Positions 12,275 through 24,200 of a stretch of DNA of 64,000 bases are shown piece by piece; position 1 is the stretch's first letter, and each line of letters opens with the position of its first letter. Where the stretch lies: positions 3,782,001 to 3,846,000 of the forward strand of contig WIUZ02000001.1 of the NCBI GenBank assembly GCA_015956445.1, read 5' to 3'. The notes below the pieces were generated by a model, which did not search any database, was not told where the DNA came from, and worked only from the letters and a program-made list of their open reading frames with translations. Made by a program: the position numbers and the translations under genes. The stretch is from Thelephora terrestris. Taxonomy: Eukaryota > Basidiomycota > Agaricomycetes > Thelephorales > Thelephoraceae.

Positions 12275-13653
12275 ATGAGTAAGAAAGGCGGTGCTAAAAC
12301 CCCTCAGGAGCAGCCTCATTACCAACATCGTGATATTATTCTCGCCAAAGTTCGCGGCTACCCGCCATGGCCATCCATGGTGCGCCGCAATTTCACTCGC
12401 CTTCTCCCTTGAACGCTGAAACGCGTAATTTGTGCTTCAGATCGTCGATCCAGAAGCAGTGCCAGAAACAGTCGCGAGGGAGCGACCATCTGGCAAGAAA
12501 TCGACATGGTACTGTGTCAGATTCTTCCCAACAGGAGACTAGTGCGTATGTGTGGCTCGCGTTACTCCCTTTGTTGCTAATGCGTCGCCCAACTAGCGCC
12601 TGGGTTGTACCAAAAGACATGTCAAAACTCAAGGAGCACGAAATCCAATCCTACATCAACGAACCCCACAAGCGTTCCGGTGACCTGCTTGCTGGATACA
12701 AAGTTGCTCTGGACCCTACGGATTGGGAAAAAAAGAAGGCGGTGGAGGCTGCTGAAGCCAAGGAGAAGGCTGAAAATGCGCAGGTTGATGAGCTGGATGA
12801 TGAGGACGCCCAGGGTGACGAGGACGAGTCGGAGAAGAAGACGGCTGGTAAGCCAAGGAAGAGAAAGCGCGAATCGGAGCCTGCCCCCAAGAAGGCTGCA
12901 ACGAAGAAGACGAAGGAGTCGACGGAGCCCTCGTCAAAGAAGCGTACGGCTGCGAACGGTAAGGGTAAGTGATACGATGTCAGGGCATAGGCCATGGTTG
13001 AATCTGAACGCGATTCACATGAAGAAGAGGCCGGTCCCAGCAAGAAATTATCACCTCCCCCAGCGAAGAAAGCAAAACGGGAAGACCGTAAGTGTTTTTA
13101 TACTTTTCTTGCGCTTCCGTCGCTGACGAGCGTCCAGCGGAGGATCCTGAAGTTGCCAAGGTCAAGGAATGGAGACATAAGCTACAGAAGGCATTCCTAA
13201 ATACCAAAGTAGAACCAAAAGAGGAGGTATGCTGCATTCTAAACCCTTTGTTGTCCTTTTCATGACGCCCGTTGGTGACAGGATATGCCCGCCTGCGATG
13301 AATTATTCAAGCTGCTCGAAAGTTATAACCAGATGACAATCCACCATCTATCACAGTCCAAAATTGGAAAGGTCATGCGACATATTCAGAACAAGGAGAA
13401 TATCCCTCGCGACGAGGAGTTCAACTTCCGAGACAGGGCAAGGGCGCTCGTGGAGAAATGGCAACAGCAGATCCCTGCGTCAAAGGCCAACGGGGCCGCG
13501 AAGGACGGCGATGCCAAAGCGGAGGATTTCATGGATGTTGATGCTCCAGGTGAACCAGCAACTGACAAGCCAGATGCACCAGACACAGAGGATGCCGTTG
13601 GTGATGTCTCCACATTCGAAGGGGATATTACAGTCGAAGCGATCACGGCATGA
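12275..13653 (+). CDS. PWWP-domain protein with LEDGF/TFIIS-N-like domain
   Basis: Probable chromatin reader of methylated histone tails in the nucleus. Exons include 12275-12379, 12441-12541 and from 12597 onward. The joined N-terminus forms a PWWP fold: HRDIILAKVRGYPPWPSM, then IVDPEAVPETV, KSTWYCVRFFPTGDYAWV and the helix SKLKEHEIQSYI. A long acidic then basic low-complexity linker follows (KKKAVEAAEAKEKAE, PRKRKRE), consistent with DNA binding and nuclear import. After introns at about 12965-13027 and in the 13088-13138 and 13229-13281 regions, the C-terminus carries KEWRHKLQKAFL and CDELFKLLESYNQMTIHHL, resembling the integrase-binding/TFIIS-N helical bundle of LEDGF and HDGF-like proteins. 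An in-frame ATG upstream exists, but 12275 gives the conserved start just before the domain. The partner set is unknown. Confidence 0.85.
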
Positions 13654-14019
13654 ACTATACGCAAACTTGAACCGACAACACCTCGCACCCCCTACAGATG
13701 AGCGGCAGTCCGTTGGGTTGGCCGTCCTCTACTCAAACCGCGTCCTTTCGCTGCATCTTCTTGACCATATTTTCTCCTGCCTTTCCTAGTCCTCATGAGA
13801 ACACAATTACCGTCGCCATGTCTTCTCCGCTTGTGCTCGTATTTCTGTTGTTGTTTTTACTGTTTTCTTTTCTATGAATACTTCCGTACATGTTTTTCCA
13901 TCTGTCAAGTTTAGTATGACCCACCATCTGGTGTGTGAAATTGATTGCAACTGAACCAATTCGATCAGTCCCGTCACAGTGATCCTCTGCAAAGCCCCAG
14001 TTCGCGACATTGATGGGAT
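13654..14019. other. Spacer between PWWP and DUF1746 genes
   Basis: About 370 bases that must hold the 3' UTR of the PWWP gene and the promoter of the following tandem gene. It is T-rich around 13830-13880. Small minus-strand frames overlap it but have no motif or splicing support. No further gene seen. Confidence 0.5.
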
Positions 14020-14869
14020 ATGCATGCACTCCGTCATGCTCAACGCCGACACATCATTGCATCGGTGAGTGTTCAACGTTCCGCTTCTAAAATCTTTGCT
14101 ACAGGCCGCCTGACCCTTAACCGTCTAGCTCGACGATCTGTTGTACCAGTTTCACACCATTTCCTTCCTCCTATCCCCGACGCTGTTGCCCTACCTTAGT
14201 CGGTGCATCGGCCAGTTCCAACTATCAAGACCAAGGGACTTCTACCCCAAAAGGTCCCTCCGTTTCTGGTTCTTCATGGCCTTCTTCTTCAACTTCCCGA
14301 GCATATGGGATCACACCCTCTTCGGCGCCGCGAAAGGCCCGTCCATTATACTTGACTTCATCGGGCTGCGTAAGGTTCAATTCACGTGTGTAGACCTACC
14401 TCTGATATTGGTTGTAGCATACCAACCAAGCAGGCTACACGTGTTACTGCTGGACTTCGTCATCCTCATATTCAGTCTGGTCCTCGTCACAATATCGCAC
14501 GAGCATTCCCTCCTGGCCTCAACCACATCCCAAGCGCCCTCAAGCATTCTTGGACCTCATGAACCGAGTGAAAACAATAACCCCTTCAAGACGGAGGCAT
14601 TGCCGTACGTTATTGACCTCAGGCTGGATTCGATCATCGACAGGATCAGGAACCCGACGCCCCCGCAATCATTGGAACCAGTACGGGGGGAACTTCTGCC
14701 ACTGCCTAACACAATGCCGACGGAGTTAAGGGATAGTTTGAGGATGTTGATCAGGGCAAGAGATGATATTGCAGCTGCAAGGGGCGATAATAATAGAGAG
14801 CAGCGGCGTACGGACCCTCCATCGAGGAGCCGAGTGCTTCCGGGTGCCATTGAACCTGTTGATGATTGA
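14020..14869 (+). CDS. DUF1746 membrane protein (Dsc4-like)
   Basis: Exon 1 is short (14020-14064, starting MHALRHAQRRHIIAS), then a 64-nt GTGAGT...TAG intron and exon 2 from 14129 to the TGA at 14867-14869. Together they give the DUF1746 signature: RRHIIASLDDLLYQFHTISF, a hydrophobic LLSPTLLPYLSRCIGQFQ, then RPRDFYPKRSLRFWF and a second membrane region (LLLDFVILIFSLVLVTI). The C-terminal third is hydrophilic with no motif. The fission yeast DUF1746 member Dsc4 is a subunit of the Golgi Dsc ubiquitin ligase, which cleaves SREBP and degrades membrane proteins; transferring that role here is inference from the domain. The start was chosen because the short first exon restores the conserved H-I-x-x-SLD segment and an in-frame stop lies just upstream. 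Confidence 0.82.
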
Positions 14870-14941
14870 GCAGCATGGTAATTTGTAGTGTCATGTAGGC
14901 ATATGATATAATATAATAGCAATAATTCAGCACGGACTGCG

Positions 14942-15199
14942 CTACCACTTGCGTTTCATCTGAAGTGTTCGTGAGCACGGTTGGGGTGCATTGAGTGCGG
15001 GAACGGGACATACGGCAGTCCTGAGGCATTTTCCAAACTCCGCGAACTGTTCTGCACATGCATCTTTCTTCACGTCGGTATATGTTGCCAGGATGCATTT
15101 TCCATAAGCAGCTGCTTGAGATGCGCACGTCGACGTTGAATGGAGGGCGAGCCTCTGCAATGGCTTAGTGGCGGTCGTGGTCGTGGATGGTGAGGTCAT
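14942..15199 (-). CDS. Twin-CX9C mitochondrial protein, NDUFAF8-like
   Basis: A small CHCH protein with cysteines at about residues 25, 35, 48 and 58, in two CX9C helices: CASQAAAYGKC and CAEQFAEFGKC, separated by a short loop containing YTDVKKDA. This spacing and the AAAYGKC core resemble NDUFAF8, an assembly factor of respiratory complex I imported through Mia40 into the intermembrane space. The ATG at 15199 has a strong context (GAGCCGCCATGA). A 54-nt GTATGT...CAG intron near the 3' end removes 18 codons and leaves the C-terminus LRTAMKRKW (67 aa); because it is a multiple of three and has no stop, the retained form is an 85-aa protein. In-frame ATGs at 15268 and 15289 would add an arginine-rich leader. 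The gene is head to head with CSF1. Confidence 0.75.
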   Translation of the reverse strand: MTSPSTTTTATKPLQRLALHSTSTCASQAAAYGKCILATYTDVKKDACAEQFAEFGKCLRTAVCPVPALNAPQPCSRTLQMKRKW

Positions 15200-15266
15200 G
15201 GCGGCTCTCGAGAAGAAATGACGGCGAGGCGATCGACACAACCCCAATTGGAGACGGACGGCCACC
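15200..15266. promoter_or_regulatory. Bidirectional promoter/leader interval, NDUFAF8-like and CSF1
   Basis: Only 67 bases separate the preferred start codons of two divergent genes, so their promoters and leaders must overlap each other or extend into the partner's coding exon. No TATA box is evident. Calling it a shared promoter is inference from geometry. Confidence 0.45.
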
Positions 15267-18200
15267 ATGTTCGACGTCGTCTTCCTCATTATCTGGATCC
15301 TAGTCGTTCTCGGCCTTGTCTTGTATATATTCTACTGGAATAGGGTCCTCAGCCTCTTGTTGTCCCTCCTTGTCAGGGTCCTTTTGTGGAACCAAGCCTC
15401 CGCAAGTACCTGGATCGACATCGGTACGCAGTCGGCTCGGCATGTACGTTGTTTGGGGGTGTCCCAACGGTCGTGTATTTCCAGGCTCGATCCAGTTCTC
15501 CATTCTCGCTGGCAGGATCATATTCAAGGACCTCCGGTATTACACCAGCAACCAGACGGTTCGCTTCGTTAAAGGCCAACTATCTTGGCGTTACTGGATC
15601 AGGAAACCTACAGAGGAGGATGACTTGAGGAATGCACGTGTCGGTGCTGAGGACGTCGGTCGTGAGTCTGATTTACCTTCCGCGTTGGTGCATCATTGCT
15701 ATAACACGAGTCAGGGAAATCAACATGGCCATTGGCTTGTCGCGTCCATTTATCCGTACAGGGAGCAGAATGGTTTCTTTATAACCGCACTGCCGCATAC
15801 GACAACATCATATCTCAAATGTCAGGGGAGCCCCTTCACCGTTCTTACACAGCGGAGACTCAACAGTCTACGGCCCCTCCCAAAGGTATTTAATCGATAC
15901 GATTGCGGATTTGCAAACGTCTTTGACTTAAGCTTATTAGAACCGGACTACGATTATCCTCCTAGAACGTTGACTGGGTCTGGTTCCCTGTTGGCCGGCG
16001 CACCGTCAATCATCAGGAAGGCTTTTGAATGGGTCAGGTCCCAGCTTCCACGGATCGAGTTTAATGACTTGCTACCGATTAGCATGGAGGTTGAGAAAGG
16101 CGCGATCATATGCGGAAACGCTTCTACTCCGAACCTACTGGTCGCAGAATATACCAAGGCTGAAGGCACCTACGGTATTGTTCCGGTCAATATCCACTTT
16201 CTTCAGGCAGGAACCGTGAGATTGATAGTTGTTCCCTGTAGTCGCGATCGAAATGCGACCTTTACAAGCAGCTCTTGAGCGTAAAGTTTTGCGACGCTTC
16301 CGTTCATTATGTGGTGAACCCTGATTATGCAACGTCTATGTCATCCACGGGCGAGAAACTTCATAATCGGATTCACGAATCGCAGTAAGTCCGAAATTCG
16401 GTCACAGTTGACCTTCTACTTAAAAGCCCCAGGGCACATCGTCGTCACCTAGCCTCATATCTGCAATACGGCACATTCCTGAAATTATGGCGCCGACTGT
16501 CTCTCGCTACTATCCTCACTCCACCCTCTCGAACTTCGCATCCCCGGCAGCCGACTCAACCCCATATCTCAAGTTTTCTAAGAAGGAAAATTGATACGAA
16601 TGCCGAAGACGATACGCCCGTCGGCGCAGACTTCTCTGTTCTCGAATACGCGATCGAGAGGAAGATCCTAGAGGCTCCTACTTTGGAACTATCATACTAT
16701 GCAGATGTTGTTGGGGTTGTGCCTCTTGACACGTTGCCAATCCCGTCGGATCCTTTCGACATTGGGAACGGTGATATACCTCCAGAGTGGGGGATCGACT
16801 TGGTCATCCGAAACGGTTGTCTGAGATATGGACCATGGGCTGACAGACAACGGTGAGAACATTTATCACCACTGGAGGTAGTGACTTACCCCAATATTTA
16901 GAGTGGAACTGCAGCGAACCTTCTTCCCACCAGTTTATCAGAACTCCAGTCGGACTCCTTTGTTAAGACCTGGGGACACGCGAGTTTGGCCATCCCTCAA
17001 AGTCTTTGTCGAATTGAGAGACACGACGACTTTGCAGATACCGTTCAGGGAAGCGTCGAAGGTGAATTGCATACCATCGTACCGCGACGCCGGTTCACTA
17101 ATACCCACTGATAGGACTGGCAATGGGATGGACTGGTCGATTACCGAAGACCACGGAAACGTGAGGCCGCCTCTTTTTCCTTCAAAGCCGGGGAGAACTC
17201 CACAATCAACTACATCCTACCCATGGTCATTGGTCCCGAGGGCTATGAGCCAGTCCTGGAAGTCGCACTCGACACGGTTACTTTGACCTCAAGCATGAAT
17301 GACTATCAACTCCTGTCCGCGGAATCATGTAGCGTATGTTCTGACGTTTGGGAATGTTTGTGATCACTCGCCCACCTTTATTCAGGTTCGAAGTACGATG
17401 CCTTCGCCCCTTAAGTGGAACGATCGTAGACAATGGGACTTTAACATCCGCCTTCGCAAACCAGTCATGTATCTCCTTCGCGAGCATATCAACATGTTCA
17501 CGGACCTTGGTAAGGATTGGTCGGCCGGACCTCCGAACGACTACTACCGTTTCATTCCGATGGTCTATGGCGTCGAACTCGAGCTACGGATGTTCGAACT
17601 AAACACGTACGTCAACGACCACAATATCATCGACAAACCTTCGATCAGGGAAGAAAATGGTGAATCCCGGACCTAAGGGCTGCTGAGATATGCGCTTACG
17701 GATCATGTTCGCAGGGCTACTCACAATACGTGGGGTCAGTGTCAAGACTAACGTAGAGATCGACTCAACCACCTTCCGCCCTGTCTCAAGCATCGTTCCG
17801 TTCTCATTGCTGGCACCAGATCTCTCGCTTTCCCTGACACTCCCTCGGTGGAATACCCATTCAATGAACCTGCGACCCGAGATCGGAAGATTGGGAGAAT
17901 TGACCGTGACAGGCTCTTATCGGTACTTCTCTGACGTGCGGCCAGATAACGTGGACAAGCTGCGACTGAACATAGACGTAAGGCTACAAAGTTGACCTTT
18001 CCGATGATGCACTAATTCTAGCTCAGGCTAAGAACCTGGTTTTGAAGACGTTCGGTTGGGTTATCCGGCACATCATGGTGTTGCGCGACAACTATTTAGG
18101 CACCTTCACACAATTCCATACCCTGTATGAGTACCTTCAGAAGAAGGGTGGAGGGTTGCCCATAGGCGACCCCACAGAACTTAAGTATCGGCCTGGGAAG

Positions 18201-21200
18201 GTAATGTCGTTTTGCTCCTTGTTGCCATCAGTTGCGTCAACTTACGGCTCACTTGCAGTCCAACCTGTTCGAGGTGGTTCTCGAAGTCAACTCTAGCAAA
18301 AACCTGTTCGTTCTTCCCGCGAGGTTACCTGGCTTTCATGCACCGCCTGAGCTCCAGGACCCCAACGCCACATCTCCAGGATTTAGTCCTAGCTTGGTTT
18401 TTTCTGTCCCAAATGTCCAGGTGCACCTGAGAACTCATGACTACGTTATGGGTCAGTGGTCGTTCGCTATTGGAATGATCTCCTGACCTTTCATTTCAGA
18501 AATGTCACTGAACGCTGAACCCTTGTCCGGATCGATTGTGGATGACTTTCCGGATATAAGCATCAAGCCAAGTCCTCAGTCAAGATACGGGCGCGAAAGT
18601 CTCTTCATCGATAGTTTTAGTATCGTTGCAAATCGTTTCTTTGGACCTCAACCCAAGACCTCGACTTACGTTTGCATGTGGGAAATCCATGTTGGACACG
18701 TTAAATCCTGCCTTTCTACGCATCAAGCAGATGTGGTCGTTGCGGCATTGAGGTTGTTTGATGCCGGGTTCGACGATACGCTTAACGCACCAGCTAAAGA
18801 GGTTAACCCCCCTTTAGATCCTGATGGTGAGTCCCCGTTCATATAAACTTACTATCGCAGCTCAACTTGCCGTAGTCACATTTTTAAAAGTTTCCATTGA
18901 TGGCTTGGATCTTGTCTGGAAGGCCGGTTGTGTCGCGCTTCAATTATGTGGCCCTAAGGGTTTGAGAATTGACTTCAATGACTTGGCTGGGAAAACGTAC
19001 AAGAAGGTCAACAGCGTGAGGTTACGCCAAGGAGTCCTCAAACTTCTCTTGGCATCGGGACCAAACCAATCATCATGGCTGGAGGCTGCACGTGTAGAGG
19101 TCGATTGTTGCGTAGACTTGTACAGAGCCCCAAAGGGTTGGCAGGAGGCAGCACGGAAGCAGGCGAAATTCCTCGTCGATCAGGATATCCCCACTGGGCG
19201 AGCAAAGCACTTGATAATGCTCCACGGCTGGACGGAGGAGTTTAGACATGAGCCTGCAGGTTCGTCGTCAGGATTACACGAGCGTGCCGGAGACGTTTAT
19301 TTGCCCTATTCTAGCCGGATACAGAGCCAAAGAGTTCCACTATACCGAACTCCGGCTCCCGGTTGCCCGAGACCGTGAACCTGTGGGTGTAGAACACGAT
19401 TTGTGGATACACGAGGAAGAACGTACAGAATCCGAGAACGACGAGCCAATTTCTCCAGCAGTTCGAGATGAACGTCTAGCGTGAGTGCTCGCGATATGAA
19501 CATTCGAGAACGTTGCCTCAATCGTGTTACTCTGTCGATAGAAAATCGCGGTTAGCCACCCCTTTAGCCTCTCCGATGGATGAATACGATTCGGAGAGTA
19601 GCTTGGCTAGTGGTGACGAATCCGACGACGAGGACTTGACGGAGCCCGACGGCTACGATAGCGATACCGAAGGTAAGACGAGCCTTCGCGTACTGTCTAC
19701 CAATTAACCACCCGGTCGCAGATGGGAATCAACACGTTATCCTCCTCATGTCCAGATACCGCAAATGTTCCAGGCTTTACCGGCGGGATACTCACAAGGA
19801 GCCCTCCTCTTGGGGAGATACAGCGTACCAGATGCTCAAGGTTTGCTGCCTATATTACAAACTATTTGTGACATAACTCACTTCCAATCTCACTGTCGGG
19901 TAGGATCGGACTCCTTTGGTGGAGCTCCACACGAGCTCTAACCGCAATGCGCCTACCGTCGGCGGACTGGCAGTGAACCACGACCAAGATCCTAGCCAAG
20001 GAAACATTATCATACGGGTTCGCGTCGAGCACGGGATTCAAGTCTCTCTCAACTCTCTTGTAGCTCCAGCGGTGACATTGTTTTTCCAAGACATGGTCCT
20101 GAACGTAAGTTAAGTTTCCCCCATGCTAGAGAACTTTGTCTCAAGGCATCCTAGCGTCCGAGTCCCGAGCTTTATCTTGATGCTGTGATTCAAGGATACG
20201 TCTCTTCCTTTTCGGATAATGACATCCCGGGGGAACCGTCTTCAACCATAATGGACATCCAACTACCTTCAGTACAAGTGAACTACCTACACATTCTGCC
20301 AGCTGTCAAACAGGAGGGTCGCTCTCACGCATACATGAACATGATATCATTGTCGCTGAGCGGTCTTCGGTTTTCTGGGAGTTTCTCGCCGCTTCCTAGC
20401 TTCTCCGCCGCAGTCGACGATTTATCGATATCGGTCCTCAGTGCACCACGTCCTACCAGTATACAACCTCGCGCGTTGCTCCGCAGAGTTTCTAGTTTGG
20501 ACCTCAAGACGTGTCGTGTATCTGCCCGCTCTGGGGCTTTAGCGTGCCACGTTTCCGCTTTGACTTCCACCTTCTCCCAACACTCTCCCTTCCATGTCGC
20601 TACCGTCTCCGCTTCCTTTGCCGGTTGCATCAAGAAAATTCACTCCCAACACCTCCGGTGGCGTTCGCAGTCTTCCTCCATCACGAGACAAACCATCAGA
20701 CACATCATCCAGGCACACCAAGGTCGTGACATCTTAGATCCCTTATCCGCCCACCGCCCAGCGTACTTGGTACATAACGGGAAGCCGTATCGATTGCGTC
20801 TGGATTCTACGTTTAAGTTATTGTTCCGTTTGCGCTATCTGCTGGGTCAACTCGACTCTGCTCAGCGGAAAGAGATGGACGCTTTCGCACCGAACGTGAC
20901 GATCCCATTGGACGACCTGGTCCCCCTCTTGTCTAGTGCTTCTGATGGTGGACCGTTGGCCGATCCCGACGTCAAAGACCTGCAGGACATAGGTGTGCTG
21001 CGCGCTTTGTTCCCAGATTCCACACCACCACTGGCCAAGGTTGGAGGCAGCGGTGGTTATCCAGTTCGATCCTTCACTTTCTCCCTCGATCACCTCAGCA
21101 TTGTTGTCTGGGACTCAGCGAATCGGAGCCGTAACGAAGTGGCTATCAAGTCCTTAATTGTTTCTTGCGGCGGTCGGTCATCCACCCTCATACAACCGGC

Positions 21201-24200
21201 CCTCTCCAAGAGCCCATCTATGAAGGACCGTCAGCAGCGCAGTTCGCTCCGTCGAATCGTCGCAAGCGTAGCCGTTGATGACTGCACAGTCGCAATCTTC
21301 CCGCACGCTCTGGATTTTGCCCAAGAGGTTCTCTCGGCGGTGCACATCCACCGTCTGCCCTCGGCGGTACCTCCGGGAAGCCCTTCGATGTCCGTCGAAT
21401 CGCTCCTTCGCCAGGAGCAAAAGGCAACTTCTATCGACATCGCTTTCACCCTCCGGAGATCAAGCCTCCGAGCGGCTACCGAGAAGCTGATCATCGAGTT
21501 CCAGGCCAATGGATTAACCATAGCTTCATCTGCGTTACTGGAGTGCGCTGACACCATTTCTACCGGAACCACAACGTCGATGAACCACTCCTTAATCTTC
21601 TCCAGGGTCGTCCTCAGGGCATGTGCTGTTGGTGTACCCGAAGCGCACGACCAGCATGTGTTGGCATCACTGAGCTTCGAGGACGGGAGATCCAACGCCG
21701 TCCTCCGTCAGGAACAGCTTTCAAATTTAGCCAGCCGAATCGTTTTGTCGCTAGGGGCACTGGAATTGAGCGTCCCTCGAAGTGCGATGCGGCTTTACAA
21801 GTTTGCGGAGGAGTGGAGGGCTGACTATTTACCGGGGTTGGAGAAGACCATGCGAGCGGTTGTGTCAAAGGCCCGTCGCAAGCCTGAGAGTCCGGCGCCG
21901 AAGAAGCTATCCAAGCCAGTTGCCATCCACGTCAATGCGCTATTCCCTTCGATCCGAGTATCCCTACAGGTCATGCACGGAACGTGGCTCGCCTGGGAAG
22001 TGGTCGATACAATAGCCTTCTTCCGGTCCTCCGCTGCAGCTCGACTCAAGAAAGCGTATTCCTTCGGTATCCAAGCTCGCAAGCAAGTCTTCAGTATTTC
22101 ATCTCAACCTCACTGGCTACACGGACTTCGAAAGCGGACACGGGTCAAGCTTGCAGTTCCTATGATCTCCATGCAGGGAAAGTTTGATGGGACAGAAGTT
22201 CAGGCCATGATACTTGTGGAGACCTTCAACTTGACCTTCCGACCGTCGCACTGGGACACGGTCCTGACAGTGCAACAGAAGTTTGGTCAAGATTTCAACG
22301 ACTTGATCTCGCTGGTGAACGAAAAGCGCTCGGTCACGACACCTAAGACAGGGCCTGTCCCGCTCTCTTCACATTCACGATCCCCTTCTCGGATCAAGCT
22401 TGGCGGCGTTGTCAAGATGAAGGGTTTCCGGATCGGCCTCGAAGGACCTTCTTCCATTCTATTCCTGGAGTGCCAGAACATTGGAGGTGGAATGCAAGAG
22501 AACTACGGCCCCTCATGGGAACTCTCTGTTCAGGACTTGGCCCTTTCCCTTGCCCCGAGAACACACGCCGATTCTGGATCACATTCTTTCGACCGAATCG
22601 ACAGGACCGCATTCGTGAGCATCGATTTCCACATCAGAACCACCCAGCCACTATCTTCAGCTGCCCACACCTTGGATATTATCGTTACGAAAGTACACGC
22701 CGTGATGCAGCCCAGTTCAATCGGTCAAATCGGAGATTTTCTTGATCACATCCAGGCAGAACTCAAGTTGCGCGCGGAGCTAAGGGCAAAGGAGTTGTCT
22801 GCATTCAAGGAGAAGACTCGGGAATTCATCAAGACCTTCGAGTCAAGTAAACCCGGTCCTGAGGACATCCAATCCTGGATCTCGGATTTCCTAATCAACT
22901 TCACTTTCAAGAATATCGGGATTGCTTTCCCACTCGACTTTGATCCTAGTCTCAAGGTAGAAAGGTCCGAATCGGGCGGGGGTCAGGTCACGGGTGCATT
23001 CCTCCTCTCCGTAAAGTCGTTGTCGTTCAGCTTACAGCGCGGCGAGAGTGGTCAGGCGGTGATGAAAGGGACAGCCCTCCAGTTCGTTTCGAGGTACATG
23101 TGATATTGTCTCCTCCACTCCCTATTTTTCTAATCGCTCGCCAGATTCCGCCAGTCTATCCCCTCAGATTTCATCGAAGAGAGTCACCAAACGCGGAACA
23201 AACTTCTGTACCCTGAGATGACCGCTCAAGTCAAGACAGACCGTTCTCGGGACTCCAGAACGTTACGATTCAATGCGGACGTCAGCGGCTTCATCCTCGA
23301 TATCGATTCCTCCATCCCGGTATACATCTTTTCTCTCGTGGACGTCTACCAGCGGGGCAAGGAGCGATTTGACAGGATGGCCGAAAGTATCGAAAGCATG
23401 CCACGTTCATTCTCGAGTTTTGATGCCACACCGCGTATTCCATTTGCATCCCTGGAGCCCCACTACGACGCGCTTCCCACATCCAACGTTTTGGGCTCCC
23501 TGATTTTCCACAGTGGGAAGGTACGACTATACTGTGACGCAACCTCAACCTACTCTCGCATTCGTTCCATCTCGATGTCCGGGCACGAGATGGGGGAGGA
23601 ATCCTCTTTGCTTGAAGCCAGCGCAGACGTGTTCAACCTCCCTGAGGTGTCCGTATGGGCGGAATACCGCGCGAGGTCTGCATCAGGCAAAATCAAAGAC
23701 CTCGGGGACGTTTCAACCCTGATGTTTAAGAGTACCATCCACTCGAGCTCGAATATGTTCAAACCCACGTTCTTGCCATTCCTCCGAGAACTTGTGGATC
23801 ACGTCGAAAATCGGTTGAATCGCTCCACCACGGCACACACAAAGCGACCTTCAATATCGACTCCCCGCCCCTCCCCTTCCCCTCTCATCCCATACATGGC
23901 TGTCGGGGGTTCTAGCTCTGTGTCGAGCATGTTAATCAGCTTCAGCCTTCGGATAGACCAATCGAAACTCGAGCTCACTTGCCAACCAGACGCCAACGTT
24001 ATTGCCGGGGTCCACTGGGAAAGCGGTGGATTTGTTATCAACGTCTCCCCTGGTTTCAAGCTAATCGCGTTCACCGGTAGCGTTAGTGGCCTGTCCGTCG
24101 GTCTCAAACATGGGTTCTTGAGCGAAGATTGTGTTCATTTCAACGCAAACAACCTCAGCTTTAACGTTACTGTCACTGAACCAGAGTACGGGGGCATGCA

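Noticed and set aside
12965-12990. 25-nt intron in the PWWP gene giving a frame clash.
   Set aside because: Using the later acceptor at about 13024-13027 gives a normal 60-63 nt phase-1 intron and an open frame.
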